Below, piece by piece: positions 1-7,742 of a stretch of 64,000 bases of DNA. The position numbers and the translations under genes were made by a program. Source of the stretch: an uncultured Oscillospiraceae bacterium (lineage in GTDB: Bacteria > Bacillota > Clostridia > Oscillospirales > Oscillospiraceae); the NCBI GenBank assembly GCA_934567355.1, contig CAKTJC010000001.1, forward strand, positions 1 through 64,000, read 5' to 3'. The notes beneath the pieces were generated by a model. The model searched no databases. It was not told where the DNA came from and saw nothing but the letters and a program-made list of their open reading frames with translations. Within the stretch, counting starts at the first letter, position 1; every line of letters begins with the position of its first letter.

Positions 1-76
1 TCATTTGTTTATCCATGGCTTTATTATATCACACTTGGCGGTATCTGGCACTTTTTTCTGTGCGGGATTGCCTTAG

Positions 77-113
77 ATGCAGGGCACTTCCTCGGGAGTG
101 CTCTGCATTTTTT
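77..113 (+). terminator. Intrinsic terminator or attenuator before the first gene
   Basis: A 12-nt arm (77-88) pairs almost perfectly with 97-108 around an 8-nt loop and runs into six T residues. It ends just before the ribosome binding site of the FMN reductase gene. It is either the terminator of a gene left of the window or a leader attenuator; no promoter is visible between it and the start codon. Confidence 0.6.
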
Positions 114-129
114 GAAAGGATGAAGCACA

Positions 130-813
130 ATGAAAATAATGCTGTTCAACGGCAGCCCCAAACGGGAGCACAGCGACACAATGCACATCACCCGTGCGTT
201 TCTGGAGGGCATGGAGGATGCCGCACCCCAGCAGGTACATACGGTCTCGGTGATCGACCGGCATATCGAATTCTGCAGCGGGTGCTTTGCCTGCATGCGA
301 AACGGCGGCAAGTGCATACACGACGACGATATGCGCGAAATTCTGGAGAAAATTCTGGAGAGTGATCTGCTGCTGTTCAGCTTTCCGCTGTACTGCTACG
401 GGATGCCCGCCTCACTGAAGCGGCTGCTGGATCGCACGCTCCCCCTCTCATCCATGGCCATGGCAAAGGTGGGCGAGCGCTATGAGCATGTGGGGCAGCG
501 GGACTATTCCCATCTGAAATATCTGATGATCTGCGGCTGCGGCTTCCCCAACAGCAGCCACAATTTTGAGCCTGCCGTGGAGCAGTTCCGGCTTATGTTC
601 CCCAATCACCACACCATCATCACCGTACCGGAAAGCCCGATGTTCAGCGTTCCGGAGGCGGCGCAGGTGACCGCCCCCCGGCTGGAACTGCTGCGTCAGG
701 CCGGACGGCAGTATGCCGAAACGGGAACGATCGATGAGGCGCTTCTGGCACAGATCGGAGCGCCCATGATCCCGGAGGAGGTATATGCCGGGATGGTGAA
801 CGGCGGAGTCTGA
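130..813 (+). CDS. NADPH-dependent FMN reductase / flavodoxin-like protein
   Basis: Predicted cytosolic FMN-binding oxidoreductase of 227 residues. The N-terminus has the flavodoxin-fold phosphate-binding motif NGSPKREHSDT (about 8-18), followed by CSGCFACMRNGGKCIHDDDM (about 53-72), the cysteine-bearing segment typical of the clostridial flavodoxin-like NAD(P)H reductase family. A SFPLYCYGMPASLK stretch (near 88-101) is the usual active-site wall. The start is supported by GAAAGGA ten bases upstream. The C-terminal third is less conserved and lacks recognisable motifs. The substrate cannot be told; relatives reduce quinones, azo or nitro compounds or iron. The next gene leftward also encodes a flavodoxin domain, so the pair may have related redox roles. 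Confidence 0.85.
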   Translation: MKIMLFNGSPKREHSDTMHITRAFLEGMEDAAPQQVHTVSVIDRHIEFCSGCFACMRNGGKCIHDDDMREILEKILESDLLLFSFPLYCYGMPASLKRLLDRTLPLSSMAMAKVGERYEHVGQRDYSHLKYLMICGCGFPNSSHNFEPAVEQFRLMFPNHHTIITVPESPMFSVPEAAQVTAPRLELLRQAGRQYAETGTIDEALLAQIGAPMIPEEVYAGMVNGGV

Positions 814-844
814 GCCGGAAGTACTGTTCGCTCCCCTGCCGCGC

Positions 845-1804
845 TTACGCTTTCCCGGAACGGGAGGCGGTCTGCGGGTCAATTTCCCGGAAGCGCCCCG
901 TTTTGCACTGGATGCTGCGCATGGGGGTATCATGGAGGCCAAGGAGGGTGTCCATCTCCCGGGCGGCGTTGCGGTAGAGCGCGGCGGTGTGGTGCACCAG
1001 GATGTAGTCCGCCTGACGGATCTTTCCGGCAGCCTCCCGGCAGAAGCTGCGCATGGGGGCGGCCAGGGCAAAGACCCAGATGGGGGTGCAGATGGTCACG
1101 TGGTCATAGGCGGTCAGGTCAATATCGATGGGGGCAATGGGCATCGGCCAGCGGTGCATGCCGTAGCGGCCGCACCACCAGAAGCCCAGGGTACCTTCGG
1201 TGCGCTCTGTGGCCTTGACCTCGTAGAGCTGCGCGCCGGTCTGATCGGCAGCCTCCAGCGCCTGTTTTTTCACATAGCCCATGCGGGAGAAATACACCAC
1301 CAGGCGTCTTTCGCTGCTGCCGATGTTGGGATAGTCCGCCGCGTCCACCCGGAAATGCTCCTGCTGCCAGAATACCCACGCGGCATAACCGGCGGCAGCC
1401 TGGCAGAAGCCGAAAATAAAATAGATGGTGGACATGAAATTAAGCGGGAACATATAAAACTGGATGCAGATCCACAGCATCAGCGTCACGCCGAAGATCC
1501 CGCCCAGAACTATGCCGCACTTTTTCTTCGCCAGCAGCAGCGCCGCGGCAGTGAGGTTGCTCAGGCCGTTGACGAACAGTAGGGCGATTCCGGAAAAGAT
1601 GAAATTCTGAAACAGCACATCCGCAAAGGGCAGCACCTGAAAATAGGGCAGCATGGCGTCCATGCCCATGATCTTCCCGCTGGGGTCGATCAGCATTGCG
1701 GCTGCGCCTGCCACGGCGCCGATGCCGACAAAAAGCGTCCAGAAGAGCAGCCAGCGGCGGGCGACGGCAAAGCGGGAATGGGCGGGGTATATTTTCTTCT
1801 CCAT
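845..1804 (-). CDS. Four-helix membrane protein fused to a flavodoxin-like domain
   Basis: 319 residues. The first half has about four hydrophobic segments (roughly residues 12-34, 45-75, 80-105 and 110-130). The second half begins RRLVVYFSRMG, a flavodoxin-type first strand and loop, and includes TICTPIWVFALAAPMRSF, which matches the second flavin-contacting loop of flavodoxin-like menaquinone-reducing or FMN-binding proteins. The start at 1804 is chosen because GGAAGGA lies upstream; an in-frame extension to 2071 has no ribosome binding site and overlaps the neighbouring gene. A flavodoxin domain tethered to a small membrane bundle suggests electron transfer at the membrane, but this is inference. 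The P-loop of the flavodoxin domain is atypical (SRMGYVKK instead of a T/S-rich loop), so FMN binding is not certain. Confidence 0.7.
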   Translation of the reverse strand: MEKKIYPAHSRFAVARRWLLFWTLFVGIGAVAGAAAMLIDPSGKIMGMDAMLPYFQVLPFADVLFQNFIFSGIALLFVNGLSNLTAAALLLAKKKCGIVLGGIFGVTLMLWICIQFYMFPLNFMSTIYFIFGFCQAAAGYAAWVFWQQEHFRVDAADYPNIGSSERRLVVYFSRMGYVKKQALEAADQTGAQLYEVKATERTEGTLGFWWCGRYGMHRWPMPIAPIDIDLTAYDHVTICTPIWVFALAAPMRSFCREAAGKIRQADYILVHHTAALYRNAAREMDTLLGLHDTPMRSIQCKTGRFREIDPQTASRSGKA

Positions 1805-1854
1805 AAAGCGTTCCTTCCATGCAAAGGCGGGCGGCTGAATGCCGCCCGCAAGCC

Positions 1855-1919
1855 TTAGGCAACACCGCACAATTTGGCAAGAAGACTCAGCCAGGCACAA
1901 TTGCGCGGAGTTACCCTTA
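1855..1919. repeat. Short palindromic element, copy 1 (65 bp)
   Basis: Begins TTAGGCAACACCGCACAATT and ends CAATTGCGCGGAGTTACCCT followed by TA, so the ends form an imperfect inverted repeat. The centre contains AAGACTCAGCC. A second copy with the same ends and centre (AAGTCTCAGCC) lies at 58336-58395. The element fills the gap between the fusion gene and the aldo/keto reductase stop codon. Its ends also resemble those of the longer 168-bp element found twice in this window. Confidence 0.75.
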
Positions 1920-3029
1920 TTATTCTTTCTCGAATTCCTTTGCCACGTCCTCCAGGAGCTGGCGGATGGGCAGGTGCTGGGGGCATGCCTTTTCGCACTT
2001 GCCGCACTTGAGGCAGTCGGATGCCTTGCGGCCGGGGGCGGTGTGGACACTGTGATAATAGTAGTTCGCATTCCAGTCGTGATGGATCTGCTTGGTGTTC
2101 ATAATGGCGAACAAGTCGGGGATGGCAATGTGCTGGGGGCAGCCGTCGGTGCAGTAACGGCAGCCGGTGCAGGGAATCAGGTTCTTGGATTTGAAAATCT
2201 CCTGCACCTTATGGATGGCCTCCATCTCCTTGTCGTCCAGAGGCTTAAAGTCCTTCATGAAGGAAATATTGTCGTTCATCTGCTCCAGGCTGCTCATGCC
2301 GGAGAGCACCATCATCATGCCGGGGAAGCCTGCGGCAAAGCGGATGGCATAGCTGGCGGGGCTGCCGCCGTGCAGGTCTTCCAGCACCTTTGCAGCCTCT
2401 TCCGGCAGGTTCACCAGGTTGCCGCCCTTCACCGGCTCCATGACCACCACGGGCTTATTATACTTCCGGCAGACCTCGTAGCACTTGCGGCTCTGGACGG
2501 CCAGATCATCATAGTCCACATAGTTGAACTGGATCTGCACGACCTCGATCTGGGGGTACTCGGTGAGAATCTGCTCCAGGAACTCGGCGCGGTCGTGGAA
2601 GGAGATGCCCACATGGCGCACCTTGCCCTCCTTCTTCAGCTCGAACGCCGTCTCATAGGCGCGGCACTTCTTATAATGGGGATAGCAGCCCTCGCCCTGG
2701 GCGTGCATCAGGTAGAAATCGAAATAATCCACGCCGCATGCCTCCAGCTGGCTCTGGAACAGGGGGCGGATGTCTGCTTCCGTTTTGAAGAAGCCGCCGG
2801 AAAGCTTGTTGGTCAGGATGTACTTGTCTCTGGGGTAGCGGCTGGTCAGGCACGCCTTCAGCGCCGTCTCGCTCTTGCCCTGGATATAGCCGTGGGCAGT
2901 GTCGAAATAGTTAAAACCCGCATCCAGGAAGGCATCCACCATTTTCTTTGTTTCTTCCAGGTTCACCTCGTCGCCGTTCATCGGCAGGCGCATGTAGCCG
3001 AAGCCAAAATTCTTTTTCACGTTTTCCAT
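1920..3029 (-). CDS. Aldo/keto reductase with C-terminal ferredoxin domain
   Basis: 369 residues, cytosolic NAD(P)H-dependent carbonyl reductase family. The N-terminus GFGYMRLPMNGDE is the start of the TIM barrel, and DAGFNYFDTAHGY carries the conserved Asp and Tyr of the catalytic site. The C-terminal 90 residues hold two Cys clusters, CTGCRYCTDGCP and CLKCGKCEKACP, expected to bind two [4Fe-4S] clusters. This architecture is common in clostridia and implies electron input from ferredoxin-like partners. The start ATG at 3029 has AGGAAGGA upstream. Two stop codons in tandem end the gene directly beside the short repeat. The physiological substrate is unknown. Confidence 0.9.
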   Translation of the reverse strand: MENVKKNFGFGYMRLPMNGDEVNLEETKKMVDAFLDAGFNYFDTAHGYIQGKSETALKACLTSRYPRDKYILTNKLSGGFFKTEADIRPLFQSQLEACGVDYFDFYLMHAQGEGCYPHYKKCRAYETAFELKKEGKVRHVGISFHDRAEFLEQILTEYPQIEVVQIQFNYVDYDDLAVQSRKCYEVCRKYNKPVVVMEPVKGGNLVNLPEEAAKVLEDLHGGSPASYAIRFAAGFPGMMMVLSGMSSLEQMNDNISFMKDFKPLDDKEMEAIHKVQEIFKSKNLIPCTGCRYCTDGCPQHIAIPDLFAIMNTKQIHHDWNANYYYHSVHTAPGRKASDCLKCGKCEKACPQHLPIRQLLEDVAKEFEKE

Positions 3030-3047
3030 TCCGGGTAATCCTTCCTA

Positions 3048-3086
3048 ATTTCAAAAATAATGCCCCGGATGGATCCATACGGGGCA
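3048..3086 (-). terminator. Hairpin in the leader of the aldo/keto reductase gene
   Basis: TGCCCCG (3061-3067) pairs with CGGGGCA (3080-3086). On the minus strand the hairpin is followed by TTATTTTTG, about 20 bases before the ribosome binding site. It may act as an attenuator, or as a bidirectional boundary. Confidence 0.45.
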
Positions 3087-3160
3087 CTTATTGCCTTTAT
3101 TATAATGAATCACAGCGTATCCGTCAATTCTTTTTTTGCCGCGCCGCCGGTGCGAATTCA

Positions 3161-3189
3161 TTGACAAGCCGGAAACGGCGAATTATAAT
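3161..3189 (+). promoter_or_regulatory. Consensus promoter of the csoR remnant
   Basis: TTGACA at 3161-3166, 17-bp spacer, TATAAT at 3184-3189: a perfect sigma-A-type promoter. A small inverted repeat GCCG-GAAA-CGGC lies inside the spacer. The promoter now drives a broken repressor/ATPase locus. Confidence 0.8.
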
Positions 3190-3214
3190 GGACTAAGAAA
3201 TGGAGGCAGCACAC

Positions 3215-3463
3215 ATGAAACAATGCATGGATTCCGAAAACCTGCACCGCAGGCTGAAAAAGATCATCGGGCAGGTGCAGGCCATCGACCGCATGGTGGA
3301 CGAGGACGTCCCCTGTGAGGACATCCTGGCGCATGAAAAAAGCGATGAAAAAACTGGAGTCCCTGCTGGAGATCGGCGGGATCAAGAAGAATGCCGTACT
3401 GCTGGTGATTTCCGGCGGGGCGGCGATATGCAGTCTGCTGGGGGTGCAGCCCTTTCCCTTTGA
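3215..3463 (+). pseudogene. csoR: Truncated CsoR/RcnR-family metal-sensing repressor
   Basis: The first 38 or so residues (MKQCMDSENLHRRLKKIIGQ and onward to VPCEDIL) match the N-terminal helix of the DUF156 CsoR/RcnR copper or nickel/cobalt repressors. At about 3328 the CsoR match stops abruptly and the frame runs into the start of the following ATPase gene, ending at 3463 with unrelated residues. The second half of CsoR, including the metal-binding Cys and His of helix 2, is missing. The start at 3215 is chosen because GGAGG lies eight bases upstream, rather than the ATG at 3200. I infer an internal deletion that fused csoR to the ATPase start; the product should not be a functional repressor. 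Confidence 0.8.
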
Positions 3464-4178
3464 CATGGCGTGGGTCGCAATCGTGCTGTGCGGACTGCCG
3501 ATCGTTCTGGAAGCGGTCATCGGACTGGTGACCTCCTTTGACATCAAGGCGGACGTGCTGGTGTCGCTGGCGCTGATCGCCTCGGTGTGCATCGGGGAGG
3601 ATTTCGCTGCCGGTGAGGTGGCATTTATCATGCAGCTGGGCGGGCTGCTGGAGGAGCTGACGGTGGCAAAAGCCCGCGCCGGGATCGAAAAGCTGGTGCA
3701 CCTGACGCCCCAGACCGCCCGGGTACTGCGGGGCGGAAAGGAAGATATCATCCCCGCCGAGCAGGTGAGGATCGGCGACCGCATCCGGGTGCTCCCCGGC
3801 GAGGGGATCCCCGTGGACGGCGTAATTATTTCCGGTCAGGCCTCCATCAATCAGGCGGTAATGACCGGAGAATCCCTGCCGGTGGACAAAGCCCCGGGGG
3901 ACGCGGTATCCAGCGGCACCGTGAATCAGTTCGGTGTATTTGAGATGGAGGCGACCAAGGTCGGCGAGGACAGCTCCATCCAGCGTATGATCCGCCTGGT
4001 GCAGTCCGCCGATGCGGGCAAGGCAAAAATCGTCGGCATTGCGGATCGCTGGGCAACCTGGATCGTCGTCATTGCCCTGACCGCCGCTGCGCTGACATGG
4101 ATGATCAGCGGTCAAATCATCCGGGCAGTGACCATTCTGGTGGTATTCTGCCCCTGCGCGCTGCTGCTGGCGCTGTAA
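3333..4178 (+). pseudogene. P1B-type heavy-metal ATPase, N-terminal half only
   Basis: 281 residues of a heavy-metal-translocating P-type ATPase. Visible parts are the first membrane helices (KADVLVSLALIASVCIGEDF), the actuator motif MTGESLPVDK and the CPC metal site in VVFCPCALLLAL. In the family CPCALVLATPTA continues into the phosphorylation domain (DKTGT) and the ATP-binding domain. Here a stop follows four residues after CPCAL, so the whole catalytic half is gone. The N-terminus appears complete, but its ribosome binding site was probably lost with the upstream csoR deletion. The gene is therefore inactive as a pump. The missing half is not found in the following 250 bases. Confidence 0.85.
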
Positions 4179-4180
4179 GC

Positions 4181-4246
4181 AAAAACAGGGCGGAAAGCTT
4201 CATATACTATGAGATTATAGGGGCGGGTAACACCGCCCTGTTTTTG
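4181..4246 (+). terminator. Long-loop inverted repeat after the ATPase remnant
   Basis: AAAAACAGGGCGG (4181-4193) pairs with CCGCCCTGTTTTT (4233-4245) around a loop of about 40 bases. The right arm contains the T tract, so it could terminate transcription. It begins a few bases after the truncation point of the ATPase and could also mark the rearrangement. Confidence 0.55.
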
Positions 4247-4353
4247 TCCTGCCTTATGGGTGATGCATTTACAGTACGCTTTTTCAACTGATGCAGTGGC
4301 TTTTTACAGTCGCATGGTGGAAGGCGCCGCCGTCCGCCTCGGGGGGCGGTCTC

Positions 4354-4382
4354 TTGCCATCGGGTTTGATGTGTGATATACT
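4354..4382 (+). promoter_or_regulatory. Promoter of the HExxH protein gene
   Basis: TTGCCA at 4354-4359, 17-bp spacer, TATACT at 4377-4382, about 45 bases before the start codon at 4428. Confidence 0.6.
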
Positions 4383-4427
4383 GAATGTCGGTTCAATAAA
4401 TCAATTTTTACAGAGGAAAAAGCAGCC

Positions 4428-5336
4428 ATGCAAATCAGTCAGTTTTTTCTGAACGGAGACATAAAGGGCGCCATTGCCTACATGCGCCAACACGCGGAAT
4501 TCAAAGATGTTCTTCCTACGTATGCGGCGATTTTCGAAGATCAAAAATACCGCACGTTCGAAATGCCGGGCGCGCTCAACGACATTCTGCGCCTGTACCA
4601 GATCTATTTCCGGGATGTCTTTTACTGCGGCTTGCCGGAGGCGGAGGCCGCCGACAAGCTGCTGACAGGACTGAAAGCGCTCCTGAATCTGCCGGATGCA
4701 GACGAAGCGCTTCTGACGGAGCAGCTTCAATTGGTATTTGAAGTAGAGGGCTATCATGCGCTTTTCGGGAAAACCCAGGGATATTACGGCCCTTATATCT
4801 GGCGGGATACGGTTCCCACCGTCTACCGCGTGGAGCTGCCAGGCGGGACGGCGGAATATACGGTCAATATTCTAAAGGGCTTCGTATTTCGGGGCTGGAT
4901 GGATTATCTGACCTTCGGCAGGTACGGCACGGGCGGCTGGGCTTCGCCCGACGGCACGATCAACTGCATTGAGCTTGCGTATGATTTTGAAAGCGAGCGG
5001 TTTCTCGTCTCCCTGCTGAAGCACGAAGCACAGCACACCGTGGATATGAAGCAGTTCCCGGGAATCACTCCGGCAGAGCTGGAATACCGGGCAAAGCTGG
5101 TGGAGCTCCATTACTCCGGCGATTTGGGGTTGCTGCAAAAATTCCTATCAGAAGCGGATGAAAGCAAGGTGACCGACAGCCACGCGATCGCCTCTGCAAG
5201 GATCAGGCGTGAGTTTGCGGATATAGATCAAGGGTCGCTTCCCTGCATTCAGGCGCGGGCACTGGAGCTGCTTCATTCACACACGAAAGAAATGGAAGAA
5301 AAATATGGGAAACAGGAAACCGCGTCCAATGGTTGA
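4428..5336 (+). CDS. Uncharacterised protein with HExxH zinc-protease-like motif
   Basis: 302 residues, no signal peptide or membrane segment. The clearest motif is LLKHEAQHTVDMKQF (about 197-210), an HExxH zinc-binding motif, followed by PAELEYRAKLVEL (215-227), where a glutamate could be the third metal ligand as in gluzincins. The N-terminal 110 residues are helical and carry no motif I recognise. RBS AGAGGAAAA precedes the ATG at 4428. The gene has its own promoter and is followed 40 bp later by a GNAT gene on the same strand. I cannot name the family; a cytosolic metallopeptidase is the best guess from the motif alone. Confidence 0.6.
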   Translation: MQISQFFLNGDIKGAIAYMRQHAEFKDVLPTYAAIFEDQKYRTFEMPGALNDILRLYQIYFRDVFYCGLPEAEAADKLLTGLKALLNLPDADEALLTEQLQLVFEVEGYHALFGKTQGYYGPYIWRDTVPTVYRVELPGGTAEYTVNILKGFVFRGWMDYLTFGRYGTGGWASPDGTINCIELAYDFESERFLVSLLKHEAQHTVDMKQFPGITPAELEYRAKLVELHYSGDLGLLQKFLSEADESKVTDSHAIASARIRREFADIDQGSLPCIQARALELLHSHTKEMEEKYGKQETASNG

Positions 5337-5376
5337 TCGCTGAAAAAGTCCCATTTTGAGAACGGAGCCTGCCAAT

Positions 5377-5826
5377 ATGGAAATCAAGGAGTATACAAAA
5401 GACCGCATTCCCGATGTTTTGCAGTTTGAGCGCGATCTGCGCGCCGAGGAAGACTTTTGGGGCTGGGAGATCGATGAAAAATACATATCCGATGTAACGG
5501 CAAGCTTTGAAGATCCCGCTTTTGCCAATTCCCTGTCCCTGCTTGCCTATATGGATGGAAAGGTTGTAGGCAGGATCGACTCCACCAGAATATGCAGCCG
5601 CTTCGATGGCTCCATAAAAGCATACCTGGATTGGATCTGTGTGATCAAAAGCCATCGCCATGTCGGCATTGCCCGGGCGCTGATGGAAGCTCTGCGCAAA
5701 AAGCTGAAAAGCCAGGGCGTTGATACGCTGATTGGGCTGATCGCTTCCAACGAGGAGGCACAGCGGTTCTATCGCAGCCTGCCCAACGCGCAGATTCGGG
5801 ACGAGGGCATCTGGATCACGCCGTGA
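5377..5826 (+). CDS. GNAT family N-acetyltransferase
   Basis: 149 residues. VIKSHRHVGIARALMEALRK (about 92-111) matches motif A, the acetyl-CoA pyrophosphate-binding loop (R/Q-x-x-G-x-A/G), and IASNEEAQRFYRSL matches motif B with the usual asparagine and tyrosine. The ATG at 5377 has GGAG nine bases upstream and is preferred over a TTG at 5356. It probably shares a transcript with the preceding HExxH gene. The acceptor substrate is unknown. Confidence 0.85.
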   Translation: MEIKEYTKDRIPDVLQFERDLRAEEDFWGWEIDEKYISDVTASFEDPAFANSLSLLAYMDGKVVGRIDSTRICSRFDGSIKAYLDWICVIKSHRHVGIARALMEALRKKLKSQGVDTLIGLIASNEEAQRFYRSLPNAQIRDEGIWITP

Positions 5827-5907
5827 CCCACGCCTGATGTAAGGGAGTCTCTCATCAGAGAACTATTTCCCCGGATGATGCCTTTCACTGAGGAACTGTG
5901 AAAATAC

Positions 5908-6075
5908 TTAGGAAGCTCTGATTAAATTGGCAAGAGCTGTGAGCGAGAGTTTTTTTCGACCAATCGAGGTATCGAAAATGGAGGAATACTGTATGTATTT
6001 CCCGTTTTCGATACCGAAGAGTGGGCGGAAAAGATCCGCTCACAGCCGCAGACGATTTATTCAGAGTTTCCCTTA
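5908..6075 (+). repeat. Structured 168-bp palindromic element, copy A
   Basis: Ends GGAAGCTCTGATTAAAT and (inverted) GGGAAACTCTGAATAAAT, flanked on both sides by TTA in direct orientation. Inside, nested stems are visible: CTGTGAGCG with CGCTCACAG, and GGTATCGAAAA with TTTTCGATACC, around a core TGGAGGAATAC...GTATTTCCC. A second copy of identical length lies inverted at 8575-8742 with different stem sequences that still pair. No reading frame of note is present. This looks like a non-autonomous mobile element (MITE-like) or a structured RNA/DNA repeat. Confidence 0.85.
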
Positions 6076-6076
6076 C

Positions 6077-6113
6077 CCGGCGGACAGGTTTTGGCACCTG
6101 TCCGCCGGTTTTT
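6077..6113 (+). terminator. Strong intrinsic terminator
   Basis: CCGGCGGACAGGT (6077-6089) pairs perfectly with ACCTGTCCGCCGG (6096-6108), followed by TTTTT. It directly abuts the right end of the palindromic element and ends the GNAT transcript. Confidence 0.9.
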
Positions 6114-6172
6114 GTACCTGGATATACGACAATCCTCATCTAAACTGAGCCGATAATTACAAACAAAATCGC

Positions 6173-6201
6173 TTGCATTTTGCACAAAAATATCCTATAC
6201 T
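6173..6201 (+). promoter_or_regulatory. Promoter of the antiporter/MgtC operon
   Basis: TTGCAT at 6173-6178, 17-bp spacer, TATACT at 6196-6201. The region from 5827 to 6284 holds only the palindromic element, the terminator and this promoter. Confidence 0.65.
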
Positions 6202-6284
6202 ATCATGACATAATCATTCAATCATCCAAAATCATTCACTCTGCGGTTTGTTTCTCTGCCGAGCGGAGGAAAGGAAGTGTTTTT

Positions 6285-7736
6285 ATGGCCGCGCTTCAGC
6301 AGACGCTCAATGAGCTGCCGCAGGTGCCGACGGTGATTATTTCCGTGGCGCTGATGCTGTTTTCCGGCTTTCTGCTCACACGGATCACAAAGCTGCTGCG
6401 GCTGCCCAATGTGACGGCTTACATCGTGGCGGGCATTCTGATCGGTCCGTATTGCCTGAATCTGGTGCCGCAGCGGATCATTGACGGGACGGATTTCCTT
6501 TCGGACATTGCGCTGGCCTTTATCGCCTTCTCCACCGGTGAATTTTTCAAGCTCTCGGTGCTGCGGCGCAACGGCATGAAGGTGGTGTGGATCACCGTCG
6601 TGGAGGCCGTGCTGGCATCGGTGGCAGTGTTCGTGCTGGCCTACTGGGTTCTGGGGCTGGAGCTGGCGTTTTCCATTGTGCTGGCGGCGCTGGCATCGGC
6701 CACGGCTCCTGCCTCCACCATGATGACCATCCGGCAGACCGGGGCAAAGGGCGACTTTGTGGATACGCTTTTGCAGGTGGTCGCACTGGATGATGTGGTG
6801 GGGCTGGTGCTCTATTCCGTGGCAATCTCCGTGGCGCTGGCATCCATGCAGGGGGCAGGGGGCTTCACCTTCGGTACGCTGGCAAAGCCCATCCTGCTGA
6901 ATCTGCTGGTGATGGGGCTGGGCGGCATATTCGGCCTTTTCATGAAGCTGCTGATGCCGAACAGGCGCTCCACGGACAATAAGCTGATCATTTCCATTGC
7001 GCTGCTGTTCTCCTTCTGCGGGGTGTGCGCGCTGCTTGATGTGTCGCCGCTGCTCGGCTGCATGGCCATGGGCACGGTGTATACCAACATTGCGGAAAAC
7101 GACAAGCTCTTCAAGCAGCTGGGCTATTTCAGCCCGCCGATCCTGCTGCTGTTCTTCGTCCGCTCGGGCATGTCCTTCCAGCTGGATGCACTGGTATCGG
7201 CGGAGGGCGCGCTGAACGGCATCCCGCTGCTGGTGATCGGCGCAAGCTATTTTGTTGTCCGCATCCTGGGCAAATACGCCGGCGCATGGCTGGGCTGCTG
7301 GACGGTGGGCAAGGATAAGCTGGTGCGCAATTACCTGGGGCTGGCGCTGATCCCCCAGGCGGGAGTCGCCATCGGTCTGGCGGCGCTGGGCGCCCGCACC
7401 CTGGGCGGGGAGATGGGCAGCGATCTGCAGACCATCATCCTGGCATCCTCGGTGCTCTATGAGCTGATCGGCCCGGGCTGCGCCAAGCTGGCGCTTTACT
7501 TATCGAAATCCTATTCCACGAAGCTGGAGGATATCGCCCCCGTGACGGAGGTCACGGAATCCGGCCATCCCAAATCGGACGTGCAGCTGCTCATTGAGCG
7601 GATCGCCAAAATCCAGCAGGAGCTGCCGAAGCACGAGGTCGCCATGAGCGAGGAAGAGGCAGCATTCACCGAGGCCGCGGAGGAACACCTGGCGCAGACC
7701 CAGGTGCAGCGGCGATATTTCTTTATGCGGAGGTAA
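6285..7736 (+). CDS. Kef-type (CPA2) cation/proton antiporter
   Basis: 483 residues with about 12 hydrophobic segments, matching the Na+/H+ exchanger fold of the CPA2 family. Recognisable segments are LLRLPNVTAYIVAGILIGPY near the N-terminus (TM2 region) and the mid-protein LDDVVGLVLYSVAIS, corresponding to the conserved acidic transport site. The C-terminal 60 residues are hydrophilic and short, so no full RCK/TrkA-N domain is fused. The start at 6285 is chosen because GGAGGAAAGGAAG lies just upstream; an in-frame extension to 6180 would precede the promoter -10. It is six bases ahead of an MgtC-like gene, so both are probably one operon for ion homeostasis. Ion specificity is unknown. Confidence 0.85.
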   Translation: MAALQQTLNELPQVPTVIISVALMLFSGFLLTRITKLLRLPNVTAYIVAGILIGPYCLNLVPQRIIDGTDFLSDIALAFIAFSTGEFFKLSVLRRNGMKVVWITVVEAVLASVAVFVLAYWVLGLELAFSIVLAALASATAPASTMMTIRQTGAKGDFVDTLLQVVALDDVVGLVLYSVAISVALASMQGAGGFTFGTLAKPILLNLLVMGLGGIFGLFMKLLMPNRRSTDNKLIISIALLFSFCGVCALLDVSPLLGCMAMGTVYTNIAENDKLFKQLGYFSPPILLLFFVRSGMSFQLDALVSAEGALNGIPLLVIGASYFVVRILGKYAGAWLGCWTVGKDKLVRNYLGLALIPQAGVAIGLAALGARTLGGEMGSDLQTIILASSVLYELIGPGCAKLALYLSKSYSTKLEDIAPVTEVTESGHPKSDVQLLIERIAKIQQELPKHEVAMSEEEAAFTEAAEEHLAQTQVQRRYFFMRR

Positions 7737-7742
7737 TGACAT

